The position numbers and the translations under genes are program-made. From CBDCYS01 sp965226185 (GTDB lineage: Bacteria; Acidobacteriota; Terriglobia; Bryobacterales; UBA6623), in contig CBDDCT010000005.1 of NCBI GenBank assembly GCA_965226185.1, forward strand, positions 1,019,067 through 1,083,066: a DNA stretch of 64,000 nt, written 5' to 3'. How positions within the stretch are numbered: the first letter of the stretch is position 1; each line of letters opens with the position of its first letter. The notes under the pieces were generated by a model, which made no database searches, had not been told where the DNA came from, and worked only from the letters and a program-made list of their open reading frames with translations. This document shows positions 16,260 through 25,586 of the stretch, piece after piece.

Positions 16260-17825
16260 TTAGGGCTGGGTCAGCGAACCCTTCGAGAGGCGCTCGGCAT
16301 TGCTGGCCAAAACTTCCCATAGGCGATCGACGTGCGCCTGCGTCGTGCGGATGTTTCCGATCGCCACCCGCAAGGTGAACCGATCTTTCAGCTTCGTGTG
16401 TGACAAAAAAAACTCACCTGTCCCATTCACCGCGTCGAGCAGCCGCTGGTTGAGCGAATCGAGTTCGGAAGCCGCCGCTCCAGAAGGCTGGTACCGGAAG
16501 CAGACGAGAGAAAAGGGGACCGGCGCCATGAGCACGAAATCGGGGTGCTCGTCCAGGAGCGCCGCGAAGTGTTGAGCCAGTCTCATGTGTTCGCGCAGAT
16601 TGGCGACAAGCCCCTCGCGGCCGAAGTGACGCAGGACGAACCATAGTTTCAGGGCGCGAAACCGCCGCCCCAGTGGCAGGGCATATTCCATGAAATTGAC
16701 CGCTCGGGGGTCTTCCTCGCCGCGCAAGTATTCTGGTACGAGCGAAAGGGCGGCCCGCAGCTCCTCCGGGCGGCGGCAGTAGAACGCAGTCAGCTCCATT
16801 GGCACGAACAACCACTTGTGGGGATTGAAAAGGAATGAGTCCGCTCGTTCGCAGCCATCCAAGATATGGCGCTTTTCTGGAACGATCGCGGCGGATCCGG
16901 CATAAGCCGCGTCGACGTGCAGCCATAGAGAATGGCGCTCGCAAATGTCCGCCAGGGCGGGGACCGGATCGATGCTCGACGTTGAAGTTGTGCCGACCGT
17001 GGCAACTACGCAGAATGGACGCAGGCCCGAGGCAAGGTCAGCGTCAATGGCCTGGGCAAGACTATCGGGACGCATCCGAAAGTCCTCGTCGACAGCGATC
17101 TTGCGGCAGTGCTCGCGGTTTAATCCGAGGGCGAGCACCGCTTTCTCGACCGAGGAGTTAGCATGCGCGGAAGTGTAAAGCGTCAGCCGGGAGGGGTCGC
17201 CGCGGTGAGATTCCTCTCGATGGGCCGCTAGCGACGCTTCACGCGCCGCGATGACCGCGTGGATCGTTCCGGTCGAGGCCCCGCCGAGCGTCATGGCGAA
17301 CCAATCCGCCGGCAATCCCATCCACTCGGCCAGCCAGCGGAGCGTGACCTGTTCTAGCTCGACGAGCGCGGGGCATGTCTTCCAAAGCAGGCCGATCGGA
17401 TTCAAGGCCGATGCCAATAGATCGCCGAGGACACCTGGCCCGCTTGCCGTGGTAGCGAAGTAGGCCATGAATCCGGGATGGTTCCAGTGCGTGACGTGAG
17501 GCAGGACTTGCTTCTCGAAGTCCGCCAGGATGCGCTCCATCGACTCGCCTGACTCGGGTCCGGAAGATGGAAGCGCGCCGGCCAGTGCCCCTGGTTTAAC
17601 GTCAGGTGAGACAGGGCGCCTCTCTGGATGCTCCCAGTCATCGGCGATCCAGTCGATGATCTCATGCCCAAAGCGGCGAAAATCTTCGGCCGGCATGTCA
17701 CCCAAGGCCGAGACGGCCTGCAGCGGCTCGATCGAGTCCCCCGCCCCGGCACTCCAGTGAGTAGGTGTTCCCGCATGCGCACTTGGCGTTTCCGCGGGCG
17801 AGTCCGGTGGCAGTCCGTCAGACAT
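16260..17825 (-). CDS. Pyridoxal phosphate-dependent amino acid decarboxylase (group II)
   Basis: A 521-residue decarboxylase related to aromatic amino acid, tyrosine and glutamate decarboxylases; it would release CO2 from an amino acid to give an amine. The PLP-binding Lys is K337 in NPHKWLF, and the ring-binding Asp is D305 in HVDAAYAG. GHEIIDWIADDWE near residue 53 is the family N-terminal block. About 43 residues precede the usual start; GAGGCGG lies 8 bp before the ATG at 17825, supporting the long form, with Met44 as alternative. The substrate (Trp, Phe, Tyr or other) is not predictable with confidence. Confidence 0.88.
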   Translation of the reverse strand: MSDGLPPDSPAETPSAHAGTPTHWSAGAGDSIEPLQAVSALGDMPAEDFRRFGHEIIDWIADDWEHPERRPVSPDVKPGALAGALPSSGPESGESMERILADFEKQVLPHVTHWNHPGFMAYFATTASGPGVLGDLLASALNPIGLLWKTCPALVELEQVTLRWLAEWMGLPADWFAMTLGGASTGTIHAVIAAREASLAAHREESHRGDPSRLTLYTSAHANSSVEKAVLALGLNREHCRKIAVDEDFRMRPDSLAQAIDADLASGLRPFCVVATVGTTSTSSIDPVPALADICERHSLWLHVDAAYAGSAAIVPEKRHILDGCERADSFLFNPHKWLFVPMELTAFYCRRPEELRAALSLVPEYLRGEEDPRAVNFMEYALPLGRRFRALKLWFVLRHFGREGLVANLREHMRLAQHFAALLDEHPDFVLMAPVPFSLVCFRYQPSGAAASELDSLNQRLLDAVNGTGEFFLSHTKLKDRFTLRVAIGNIRTTQAHVDRLWEVLASNAERLSKGSLTQP

Positions 17826-18159
17826 GTTACCGGGCCGCCTCGTTCAATTGGCTCTCCATCTCAGGAAGCGAATACAGATACGCAGTCAGCGGCAAGACAG
17901 ACTGGGGCGCAGGTTTGATCCGCGGCAGACAGACATCCATGTTACGATCGGTGCATATGGAAGTTGCCGTCCTGGTTGCCGCCGTAGTCCTCGCCGCCCT
18001 GACGCTGAGACAGGGTAGGTGCCGCGGGCGCTGCGGTTCGGCTGATTCTTCCCGGGACCCCGATTCCTAGCAATAGGGGCTGCCGGGGCGACCGCAAGCC
18101 ATTGACTCCAAGGAAGCAAGCCTCGTCAGGCTTGTCATGGCTTTTCAGACCGCGTCCCG
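17826..18159. other. Intergenic region, no gene recognised
   Basis: These 334 bp contain the promoter side of the decarboxylase gene. A 38-codon plus-strand frame starting near 17957 encodes a hydrophobic stretch but has no ribosome-binding site and I do not call it. No repeat or RNA gene was recognised. Confidence 0.35.
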
Positions 18160-18329
18160 CTACTCTTCTGATCCGAAGTCTCTCGGGCGTCTGAGCAGTT
18201 GGAAAGCGATACCGGTACCCATCCCCTGGGCATGAGCTAGATAGATCCACAGCACGGCCATCGGCTCGAGAAGCCGCGCGTGGACTAGCGGACCGGCGTC
18301 AACGGCTTCGAAGCCAATTTGCTCGGCTA

Positions 18330-19353
18330 GAGCAGTTTCAACTATAATATAAACGGCACTGGCGAAACTTCGGCGCAAGGACGATGGCGAGAGCTTACTC
18401 GGATGATCTGCGTCAGAAATTGATCGAGGCGCATCAGCAGGGAGACGGAAGCCTGTCGGCGTTGGCCCAGCGGTTCCACGTCAGCGAGGGCTGGGCCAGG
18501 AAGGTGTCGGCGGCGTTTTACCGCAGCGGCAGCTGGGTGCGGCCACCGTCAGGGCCGCGCGGTCCCCGCAGCAAGTTCAGCGACGAAATACGGCGGCGGC
18601 TGTATGAGTGGATCGAGGAGCAGCCGGATCTGACCTTGCAGCAGTTGCAGTCGCGGCTGCGCGGCGAATTGGGGTTGAAGGCCAGTATCGGACGGCTGTG
18701 GAGTGTGTTGCGCGAGATGGGGCTGCGCTTAAAAAAAAGTCGGTCTACGCCGCCGAGCAGGATGTCGCCGCCGTCGCGCGGCGTCGCGCGCTCTGGCGTG
18801 AACAGGTGAGCCGGATCGACCCGGATCGGTTGATTTTCCTGGACGAAAGCGGCATCACCACCAGCATGACCCGCCGCTGCGGACGTGCTCTTGGGGGCCG
18901 CCGTGTGCGCCAAGGCGTGCCTGCGGGGCATTGGCGAACACTCAGCATCTTGGGGGCGATTCGGTCTTCCGGATGGCTGGCCGCGATGAGCATCGAGGCG
19001 GCGACCGACAGCGAGATCTTCCTCACTTATCTGGAGCGGGTGTTGGCTCCGCAACTCCAACCCGGCGATGTCGTGGTGATGGACAATCTGGCGGCGCACA
19101 AGGTCGCCGGGGTGCGCGAGCAGATCGAATCACGCGGCGCTGAGTTGCTCTACTTGCCGCCCTACTCACCCGACTTCAACCCCATCGAACAGTGCTGGGC
19201 CCAGATCAAGCAACACCTGCGGGCTGCCCAAGCCCGCACGCTTTCCGCCCTCGAACAAGGCCTCACCGACGCCCTCGCCACCGTTGCTCCGCACCACGTT
19301 CAAGCTTGCTTCCGCCACTGCGGCTATGGACTATGAGAGCTCTGAATTTGCTC
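18330..19353 (+). mobile_element. IS630-family insertion sequence with TA target duplication
   Basis: A 1024-bp element flanked on both sides by TA (18328-18329 and 19354-19355), the target duplicated by IS630/Tc1-type elements. Its ends are imperfect inverted repeats (GAGCAGTTTCA and, reversed, GAGCAAATTCA). It carries a two-frame transposase and interrupts an F420 reductase-like gene. Confidence 0.9.
18384..19336 (+). CDS. IS630-family transposase, read through a -1 frameshift
   Basis: Two overlapping frames together encode about 317 residues. The first (18384-18809) holds the helix-turn-helix part: MARAYSDDLRQKLIEAH, RFHVSEGWARKV. The second (in frame up to 19336) has the DDE domain: LIFLDESGI, VVMDNLAAHK, and LPPYSPDFNPIEQCWAQIK. 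The join is at an eight-A run (18731-18738) followed by G; slipping back one base continues LKKK into SVYAAEQ. Such programmed -1 frameshifting is known in this family, so I treat it as one functional gene rather than a broken one. Confidence 0.85.
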
Positions 19354-19987
19354 TAGCCGGGCTGCCTTGGATTTAGCAACGTGATCATCACCCGCGAAGA
19401 ACATCGTAGCTTTTTGGCCGTCGTAACTAGGATCGGCTATATTGCCGTATCCCGTCGTGTTGAAGACCTTGACGATGCGAGCGCCATCAGCCCACGACGC
19501 GACCTGTTCGGCTCCCGAGGTGGAGTGACCGACGTCCAGCGAAAAATCCGGCTTGAGCGGGTTGGTGCAATCGAAGATGATTTTCCCGGACAAGTCCCCG
19601 AGGTCGCTCAGCGTGCGTTCCGTAGCCGGCCATGGTGTGGCAAGCACGAGGACCTCCCCATAGACCGCGGCGTCGCTTAGGGCCCCCGCTTTGGCCTTCC
19701 CGTTGATTTGCTCAAGCAGGCTCTGCATTTTATTCGAGGAGGGGTCTCGGCTTCCAAACATAATTTCGTGTCCCCTCTCGGCCCAACGCCGCCCCAGTGT
19801 TCCGCCGACGTTTCCCGATCCGATGATTCCGATTCGCATTGAGGCTCCGTTTCTCTTTCTCGTCCAGCTTGCAACCGCAGTCTGAAACCAGTGTAGCGGT
19901 TATTCAGTCGTCTTTTCACGCGGACCCCCGGCTGCCGGCCGCGGAGGTTTTGACAATCGTTCTCCGATTCGACTATCGTGCCGTACT

Positions 19988-21640
19988 ATGCCCAGTTCGA
20001 TGTACGTCCTTGGAATTGACTATGGTACTGAGTCCGGCCGAGTCATGCTCGTCAATGCCGGCAATGGGGAAGAGATCGCTTGGAAGGTCGTGCCCTACTC
20101 CAACGGTGTGATGGATCGGCGACTTCCCGACGGAACGCCGCTCGGTCCCGACTTCGCTTTGCAAGACGCCGCGGATTACCTGAAGGTGCTTACCGAGGGG
20201 ATTCCCGAGGTTCTTAGATCGTCGAACGTCGAAGGACCCTCCGTTGGCGGCATTGGGGTGGATTTCACTTCCTGCACGGTGATGCCCTGCAAGCAGGACG
20301 GCACGCCACTGCCGTCGCTGCCTGAGTTCGCCGGCAATCCCCACGCCTGGGTCAAGCTTTGGAAACATCACGCCGCTCAACCGCAGGCTACGCGCATCAA
20401 CGAAGTCGCCGGTGAGCGTGGTGAGGCGTTTGTGGAGCTTTACGGCGGCGGTTATTCTTCGGAATGGTTTTTTTCGAAGGTGCTCGAGACGCTCGAGAAG
20501 GCGCCCGAGGTCTACGCCGCGGCGGATCGGTTCATCGAGGCCGGAGACTGGCTTGTGTGGCGGCTGACCGGGGAGGAGACCCGTTCCGAATGCGCCGCGG
20601 GCTACAAGGGCATGTGGATCAAGGGGGAAGGCTGGCCGTCCCCCGATTTCTTCAAAGCGCTGCATCCGGGCTTGGAAAATGTCATCGCCGAGAAGGCCGG
20701 AGGGCCGCTCGTGCCCCTCGGAGGCAGAGCCGGTTTGCTTACGGCGGAGATGGCGGAGGCGACCGGCTTGGCCGCCGGAACACCCGTTGCCGCATCGATT
20801 ATCGACGCCCACGCCGCTGGTCCGGCGTGCAGCATGTCGCAATCGGGGCGACTGGCGATCATCATGGGTACTTCGCTGTGCCACATGTTGTTGGGCGATG
20901 AAAAGAAAATCGTCGAGGGATGTGGCGGTCTCGTTGAAGATGGAATCATTCCGGGATTTTGGGGTTATGAAGCCGGGCAAGCGGCCGTTGGAGACATCTA
21001 TGGATGGTTCTTCAAGACTGGTCTGACGGCGGAGACCGGACGCGAGGCAGCCGAGCGCAACATGGCTCCCGAAGACTGGCTCACCGCAAAGGCGGCGGCG
21101 CTGGAGGCGGGCCAAAGCGGCCTTGTCGCACTAGATTGGTGGAACGGAAGCAGGTCTGTGCTGATGGACGCGGAGCTGAGCGGCGTGATCGCCGGCTTGA
21201 CCCTGACGACGCGTCCGGAGGAGATTTACCGGGCTTTGATCGAATCCACGGCGTTCGGAACCCGCGTCGTGATTGACGCTTTTGAAGACCAAGGAGTGCC
21301 GATTCGCGATATCGTCGCCTGCGGCAGCCTGGCGGAAAAGAGTCCGCTGGTAATGCAAATCTTCGCCGATGTGACCGGGCGCCGGATTCTTCTGCCCCGC
21401 TCTTTTCAGGCTTCGGGACTCGGAGCGGCCATCCATGGAGCAGTCGCCGGCGGTTACTACCGGGATTTCGGCGCCGCCATCCGTTCGATGGCAGGCCTGC
21501 GGGAAAACAGCTACAGTCCCAACCCGGGCGCGCAGGCCGTTTACAGCAAGCTCTACGCCGAGTATCTGACATTGCACGACTACTTCGGCCGCGGGGCCAA
21601 CGACGTGATGAAACGGTTGAAACAGATGAAGAGGAAGTGA
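19988..21640 (+). CDS. araB: Ribulokinase
   Basis: A 550-residue FGGY-family sugar kinase that phosphorylates L-ribulose (and related ribuloses) to the 5-phosphate in arabinose catabolism. LGIDYGTESGRVML near residue 8 is the phosphate-1 loop; GIGVDFTSCTVMP near 90 and the GFWGYEAGQAAVGD block near 325 are specific to the AraB branch. The C-terminal domain has RALIESTAFGTR and VACGSLAEKSPL, both typical. Length equals that of known ribulokinases. araA and araD are not adjacent. Starts at 19988 or 20000 (both ATG) are possible. Confidence 0.92.
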   Translation: MPSSMYVLGIDYGTESGRVMLVNAGNGEEIAWKVVPYSNGVMDRRLPDGTPLGPDFALQDAADYLKVLTEGIPEVLRSSNVEGPSVGGIGVDFTSCTVMPCKQDGTPLPSLPEFAGNPHAWVKLWKHHAAQPQATRINEVAGERGEAFVELYGGGYSSEWFFSKVLETLEKAPEVYAAADRFIEAGDWLVWRLTGEETRSECAAGYKGMWIKGEGWPSPDFFKALHPGLENVIAEKAGGPLVPLGGRAGLLTAEMAEATGLAAGTPVAASIIDAHAAGPACSMSQSGRLAIIMGTSLCHMLLGDEKKIVEGCGGLVEDGIIPGFWGYEAGQAAVGDIYGWFFKTGLTAETGREAAERNMAPEDWLTAKAAALEAGQSGLVALDWWNGSRSVLMDAELSGVIAGLTLTTRPEEIYRALIESTAFGTRVVIDAFEDQGVPIRDIVACGSLAEKSPLVMQIFADVTGRRILLPRSFQASGLGAAIHGAVAGGYYRDFGAAIRSMAGLRENSYSPNPGAQAVYSKLYAEYLTLHDYFGRGANDVMKRLKQMKRK

Positions 21641-21654
21641 CAGGGCTCAACGAA

Positions 21655-21680
21655 GAGCCGCGCGCGTAAGCAAGCGGTTG
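21655..21680 (+). repeat. Dispersed REP-like repeat, plus orientation
   Basis: GAGCCGCGCGCGTAAGCAAGCGGTTG belongs to the same family as 21834-21857, 39853 and 42359 (reading inward). With the copy at 21834-21857 it forms an inverted pair in the gap between araB and relA. In one frame it encodes the peptide PLAYARGS. Confidence 0.7.
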
Positions 21681-21705
21681 TTTCGGTTGGCCTGACCCCG
21701 TCGTT

Positions 21706-21725
21706 CTAGCCCGCATTTCTCATCG
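21706..21725. mobile_element. Solitary IS1380 end (20 bp)
   Basis: CTAGCCCGCATTTCTCATCG is identical over 20 bp to the outer end of the right inverted repeat of the IS1380 element at 773-2527. No transposase or opposite end is nearby, so it is a scar, a solo end, or part of a non-autonomous element. Confidence 0.65.
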
Positions 21726-21833
21726 GGTGGCGAGGGAGCCGGGTCAGCGCCGGCAACCTGCCTGAATACCAGGTCCACAAGGCAGTCTTGGTTTGGGGGG
21801 CGCTGTCGGTGGACTAGGAAAGATGGCGTGACT

Positions 21834-21857
21834 ACCGCTCCCTCACGGTCGCGGCTC
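21834..21857 (-). repeat. Dispersed REP-like repeat, minus orientation
   Basis: The reverse complement reads GAGCCGCGACCGTGAGGGAG then CGGT, nearly the same as the ends of the 95-bp repeats. It starts 8 bp beyond the relA stop codon and pairs in inverted orientation with 21655-21680. Confidence 0.7.
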
Positions 21858-21864
21858 GAAAGAC

Positions 21865-24102
21865 CTATCCCCGGCGGCTGCGCTTGACGCCGCGAACTCC
21901 GGCAATGCCCTTCATAGCCGTGATGAGGCGATCGAGCTGTTTGACATCCTTGAGATCGACACTCATCTCGACGACCGCCAGCTCGCTTTTCTCCTTCTTG
22001 ACACTGCTCTCGAGACTGGAAATGTTGACCCCTTCCTCCGAGACAATCGCGGTCAGATCGGCCAGAATGCCCGGACGGTCCCCTACGGAGATAACCAGTT
22101 TCGTCCCGTAAGAGACGTCTTGAGCTTCGGCCCATTCGACTTCCATCCGGCGCTCGGCCTCGTACATCAAGTTCTGAACATTCGAGCAGCTGCTGGAATG
22201 AACAGCCACGCCCTTGCCGCGCGTGACATAGCCGACGATCGCCTCCCCCTTGATCGGGTTGCAGCAGCGGGCGCGATAAACCAAAATGTCGTCGATGCCC
22301 TTCACCGTCAGAACTGCCTGGCCGGAAGAAGCCGCTTGCCCGGTCTCGGGCGTGGCGCCGGCGCGGCTGGGTTCGGAAACGCCGTGCGCGGCGGCCGGTT
22401 TTTCGGGCTGAGGCAGCAGTTTCGAAGCAATGTGCCGCGCGGAATATTTGCCGTAGCCGAGGGCCGCATAGAGGTCCGCCGGCTGCGCGCAGCCATATTC
22501 CTTGCAAACTTCCTCCAGAGCTTTTCCGGTTATCCGCTTCACGGAAGCGTGCAACCGGCGCGCTTCCTTTTCGAGCAGCTTGAGCCCGATTTGCTCCGCC
22601 TTTTCGCGCTGCTGGGTGTTGAGCCAGTGTTTGATCTTGTTGCGGGCACGCGAGGTCTTAACGGTTGCCAGCCAGTCCCGGCTCGGCGTGTGGTTCCGCT
22701 GTGTAGTGATTTCAATAATGTCACCGTTGGACAGTTGGCAGGTCAGCGGGACGATACGGCCGTTGGCTTTGGCCCCGACGCAAGTGTGTCCCACTTCGGT
22801 GTGAATGGAGTACGCAAAATCAACCGGTGTCGCTTCGCGGGGCAGAGTGATCAGCTTGCCGCCCGGTGTAAATACATAAACCTCTTCGGGGTAGAGATCG
22901 ATTTTCAGTGTCGAGAGGAAATCGCCGGGATCCTTCATATCCCTTTGCCACTCGACGAGCTGTCGCAGCCAGGCCATCCGGGTGTCTTCTACATCGTCGG
23001 CGCCTACTCTGCCCTCCTTATATTTCCAGTGCGCGCAGATTCCCTGTTCCGCCATGCGGTGCATCTCTTCGCTGCGAATCTGGACCTCGAAACTCTGGCC
23101 TTGCTCGCCAATCACGGAAGTATGGAGTGACTGATAGAGGTTAGGCCGGGGCGACGCGACAAAATCCTTGAACCTGCCGGGCACGGGCCGCCACAGCGAG
23201 TGAATCACACCGAGGGCGCCGTAACAGTTCTTCTCACTGTCGGTGATGACGCGCAGCGCGAGCAGGTCATAGACCTGCTCAATCGTGATCTGCTGCCGCT
23301 GCAGCTTCTGGTAGATCGAATAGGGCCTCTTAATCCGCCCTTCGATACTGGCGGGCAAATCGGCTTCTTCCAGCTTTTGCACGAGCGTGTGCCTGGTCCG
23401 CGCCAAAAAGTCCTCGCTGGCTACCCGCCTGGACTCGATCGCCTCTGTGATCTCGCGGTAAGCATGAGGTTCGAGGTAGCAGAAGGCGAGGTCTTCCAGC
23501 TCCCCGCGAATACGGCCCATTCCCAGGCGCAAAGCGATCGGCGCGTAGATTTCGAGCGTCTCGAGTGCAATTCGCTGCTGCCTGGGGGGATCGAGATGCT
23601 GCAGGGTCCGCATGTTGTGCAGGCGGTCGGCAAGCTTGACGAGAATGACGCGGATGTCGTCGATCATCGCCAGCATCATCTTGCGGAAACCTTCCGCTTG
23701 ACGGGCTTCCGCGGAATAGAACTTGAGGCGGCTCAGCTTGGTGACGCCTTGGACACAGCGGGCGACTTCGGGGCCGAACCGGCGCTTGATCTCCGCAATG
23801 CCGACCCTCGTGTCTTCGACTACATCGTGAAGCAGCCCTGTAGAAATGCAGACGGAATCCAGCCGCATGTCCGCGAGCAGATGGGCGACTTCGACTGGGT
23901 GAATCAGATAAGGCTCGCCGGATTTTCGCTTTTGATGGCTGTGCTGGGCGGCCGCGAAATCAAACGAATCCCGCAACAGCGTCAGATCCTCGGTTGGCCG
24001 TTGCTGCTGGATTTTTTCTTCTAAGCCCTTAAAACGGAGCAGGATCGGATGATTGGCGGGGTAGGGTGTCGTCGCTGGGTCCGCTGCCATGGAGCTCTGC
24101 AA
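21865..24102 (-). CDS. Bifunctional (p)ppGpp synthetase/hydrolase, RelA/SpoT family
   Basis: A 745-residue stringent-response enzyme. The HD hydrolase domain (about 50-200) keeps the metal site, including GLLHDVVEDT, and VKLADRLHNMRTL. The synthetase domain (about 250-370) has RIKRPYSIYQKL and RFKDFVASPRPNLYQSLHT. A TGS domain follows (about 410-470: VYVFTPGGKLITLPREATPV), then a helical/zinc-finger-like region (YRARCCNPIKG near 625) and a C-terminal ACT domain (about 670-740). Both activities look intact, so this is the Rel/SpoT-type long enzyme. Its gene is convergent with araB and separated from the upstream lipoprotein gene by a terminator. Confidence 0.95.
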   Translation of the reverse strand: MQSSMAADPATTPYPANHPILLRFKGLEEKIQQQRPTEDLTLLRDSFDFAAAQHSHQKRKSGEPYLIHPVEVAHLLADMRLDSVCISTGLLHDVVEDTRVGIAEIKRRFGPEVARCVQGVTKLSRLKFYSAEARQAEGFRKMMLAMIDDIRVILVKLADRLHNMRTLQHLDPPRQQRIALETLEIYAPIALRLGMGRIRGELEDLAFCYLEPHAYREITEAIESRRVASEDFLARTRHTLVQKLEEADLPASIEGRIKRPYSIYQKLQRQQITIEQVYDLLALRVITDSEKNCYGALGVIHSLWRPVPGRFKDFVASPRPNLYQSLHTSVIGEQGQSFEVQIRSEEMHRMAEQGICAHWKYKEGRVGADDVEDTRMAWLRQLVEWQRDMKDPGDFLSTLKIDLYPEEVYVFTPGGKLITLPREATPVDFAYSIHTEVGHTCVGAKANGRIVPLTCQLSNGDIIEITTQRNHTPSRDWLATVKTSRARNKIKHWLNTQQREKAEQIGLKLLEKEARRLHASVKRITGKALEEVCKEYGCAQPADLYAALGYGKYSARHIASKLLPQPEKPAAAHGVSEPSRAGATPETGQAASSGQAVLTVKGIDDILVYRARCCNPIKGEAIVGYVTRGKGVAVHSSSCSNVQNLMYEAERRMEVEWAEAQDVSYGTKLVISVGDRPGILADLTAIVSEEGVNISSLESSVKKEKSELAVVEMSVDLKDVKQLDRLITAMKGIAGVRGVKRSRRG

Positions 24103-24123
24103 GCACCGACTGGTTGGAAGTGG

Positions 24124-24151
24124 AAAACAAAAACCCCGAGAATCCGGGGGG
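24124..24151 (-). terminator. Rho-independent terminator after the TPR lipoprotein gene
   Basis: On the minus strand a CCCCCGG-ATT-CTCGGGG hairpin is followed by TTTTTGTTTT. It lies about 50 bp after the TPR lipoprotein stop and ends the long sec/tonB/exb transcript before relA, whose ATG is at 24102. Confidence 0.85.
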
Positions 24152-24199
24152 GCTTGGTTCCACCCGGACCCTCAGGGTCATTATAAAGTCTGTGAAGGT

Positions 24200-25024
24200 T
24201 TACTGCCCCTCTTGGAACAGTTCTCTCGTGCTCGCTTCGGCTTTGCGCTTCTTGGTGTCAAGAGTTTGCTGCACCCAGTCGTCAGCTTTGGCACTGTACT
24301 CGTCGTACTCTTCTTTTGTCTCGGAAATATCGGCCCGCTCGCGGTAGAGCAGATTCAGATACGCCATGGCGTCATCATAATCCGGGTCGATCTCTATGGC
24401 GGTTTGCAGGCATTTAATCCCGTCTTCAATGATCGGCAGGTTCATTTCCGCCAGTTCAGTCTTGGCTTCGTCCTCCTTGATCGGCCCAGGATCTTCCGGC
24501 TTCATCCCCAGCATCGCTCGAACCTCAAGACGAGGCACATAGGTTTGGGTCCAGGCGATGACACCCTTCGTGTAGAGGGCCGGAAGATTTTCCGGGTCCA
24601 TCGCGAGCAACTTGTCATACCATTCGAGTGACTTATCGAACTCCGTCATATTGAAGTAGAGAGAACCCATGCTGGATATTGCCAAGATGGCTTGAGGCTC
24701 TGTTGGATTGTGATCAAGCACGTCCTGAAAACCCTGGAGAGCTTGGCGGGCGAGCTCAAGGTTGTCCTCGGATTCCGCCCCGGGAATGTATTGACTCATG
24801 TAAGCACTCGCTAGGTATTGACGGGCGTCGATCAATTCCGGATCTTCGGCGATCGCTTCTTTGAAATGCTCGACCGCGAAACCAAAGTTCGCCCGGCCGA
24901 AGGAGGACACGCCCTTGTTCAGCGCGTTTCTCGCCCTCAACTGGGAAATTTGCTTGCCACACCCCAGTGAAAATAGCGCCACCGCCAAAGTGGCAACAGA
25001 AAGGCACATTCTTGTTTTGGGCAT
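24200..25024 (-). CDS. TPR-repeat lipoprotein
   Basis: A 274-residue lipoprotein: the signal peptide ends in a lipobox FSLGC with the acylated Cys near residue 22. At least four tetratricopeptide repeats follow, seen as VSSFGRANFGFAVEHFKEAI, the SMGSLYFNMTEFDKSLEWYDK repeat and CLQTAIEIDPDYDDAMAYL. It probably acts as a protein-binding scaffold at the inner or outer membrane. It follows exbB, two exbD and tonB genes on the same strand, so it may belong to the energy-transduction machine, as YbgF (CpoB) does in Tol systems (inference from context). Confidence 0.85.
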   Translation of the reverse strand: MPKTRMCLSVATLAVALFSLGCGKQISQLRARNALNKGVSSFGRANFGFAVEHFKEAIAEDPELIDARQYLASAYMSQYIPGAESEDNLELARQALQGFQDVLDHNPTEPQAILAISSMGSLYFNMTEFDKSLEWYDKLLAMDPENLPALYTKGVIAWTQTYVPRLEVRAMLGMKPEDPGPIKEDEAKTELAEMNLPIIEDGIKCLQTAIEIDPDYDDAMAYLNLLYRERADISETKEEYDEYSAKADDWVQQTLDTKKRKAEASTRELFQEGQ

Positions 25025-25101
25025 TCTTTCACTCCGTTTGCTACATTGCCGGGCTGGATACGCCCGTCTGGGCGGCCGCTAGCCGCCGTTCGATTTTTCG
25101 G

Positions 25102-25530
25102 TCAAAAGCTATCTTCAATCTCTTCGGTAAGCAACCCGATCCTGTCGACTCCGGCGCCCTTGCCGATATCGATCACCTCGGCGACTTCGCGGAAGTCGAG
25201 GCTCGGCGCGCCCCGCACAAACATCACGCGTTCCGCGCGAGTCTTAAAAATATTACGCAAGCGCTCCTCAAGGACATCAAACGAAACCGGATCCCGATTG
25301 ATCATGATGCTCTTGTTCGCATTCACGGAAACTACGATCGTACGAATGTTCGTTTCCACTTGCTCTGCCTCGTTCTCGTTCGGCAGAGGCACTAACGCTT
25401 CCAATCCCTTGGGCGTCAGCGGGGTGATCACCATAAAAATAATAAGCAGAACCAGAAGGACATCGATCATCGGCGTCATATTGATATCAACTATCGCGCC
25501 TTCGTCACCCCCTCCAATTTCCATTGACAT
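25102..25530 (-). CDS. ExbD/TolR-family biopolymer transport protein (second copy)
   Basis: A 142-residue ExbD/TolR protein with one membrane span near residues 16-38 carrying the proton-path Asp in NMTPMIDVLLVLLIIFMV, and a periplasmic domain. It pairs with an ExbB/TolQ stator to turn proton flow into mechanical work on TonB. The gene lies 56 bp after the first exbD, and the two differ in sequence, so the complex may contain two kinds of D subunit. Confidence 0.92.
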   Translation of the reverse strand: MSMEIGGGDEGAIVDINMTPMIDVLLVLLIIFMVITPLTPKGLEALVPLPNENEAEQVETNIRTIVVSVNANKSIMINRDPVSFDVLEERLRNIFKTRAERVMFVRGAPSLDFREVAEVIDIGKGAGVDRIGLLTEEIEDSF

Positions 25531-25586
25531 TTGCGGTTTCCTCCCTTGTTGTTGTTTTGATGGGCTGTCTTCGTTTCCCGCGGGTA

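Larger units (their letters stand above)
18160..19839 (-). pseudogene. F420-dependent NADP reductase-like gene split by IS630
   Basis: The N-terminal part (19839 down to 19354) encodes a Rossmann domain starting MRIGIIGSGNVGGTLGRRWA, with VFNTTGYGNI near residue 125, as in NADPH:F420 reductase-like NADP-binding oxidoreductases. It runs to ...SKAARL and is then broken. The missing tail is on the other side of the IS (18329 down to 18160): AEQIGFEAVDAGPL, then ARLLEPMAVLWIYLA, ending FGSEE. Joining the halves at the duplicated TA restores one frame of about 217 residues, the usual family length. Whether the enzyme uses F420 or only NADP(H) is open. Confidence 0.88.

Noticed and set aside
21081..21716. 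211-codon minus-strand frame beginning with the PLAYARGS peptide
   Set aside because: Its start is a translated REP-like repeat and the rest is antisense to araB.
22120..23130. 336-codon plus-strand frame opposite relA
   Set aside because: Shadow of the RelA/SpoT coding region, no recognisable motif.
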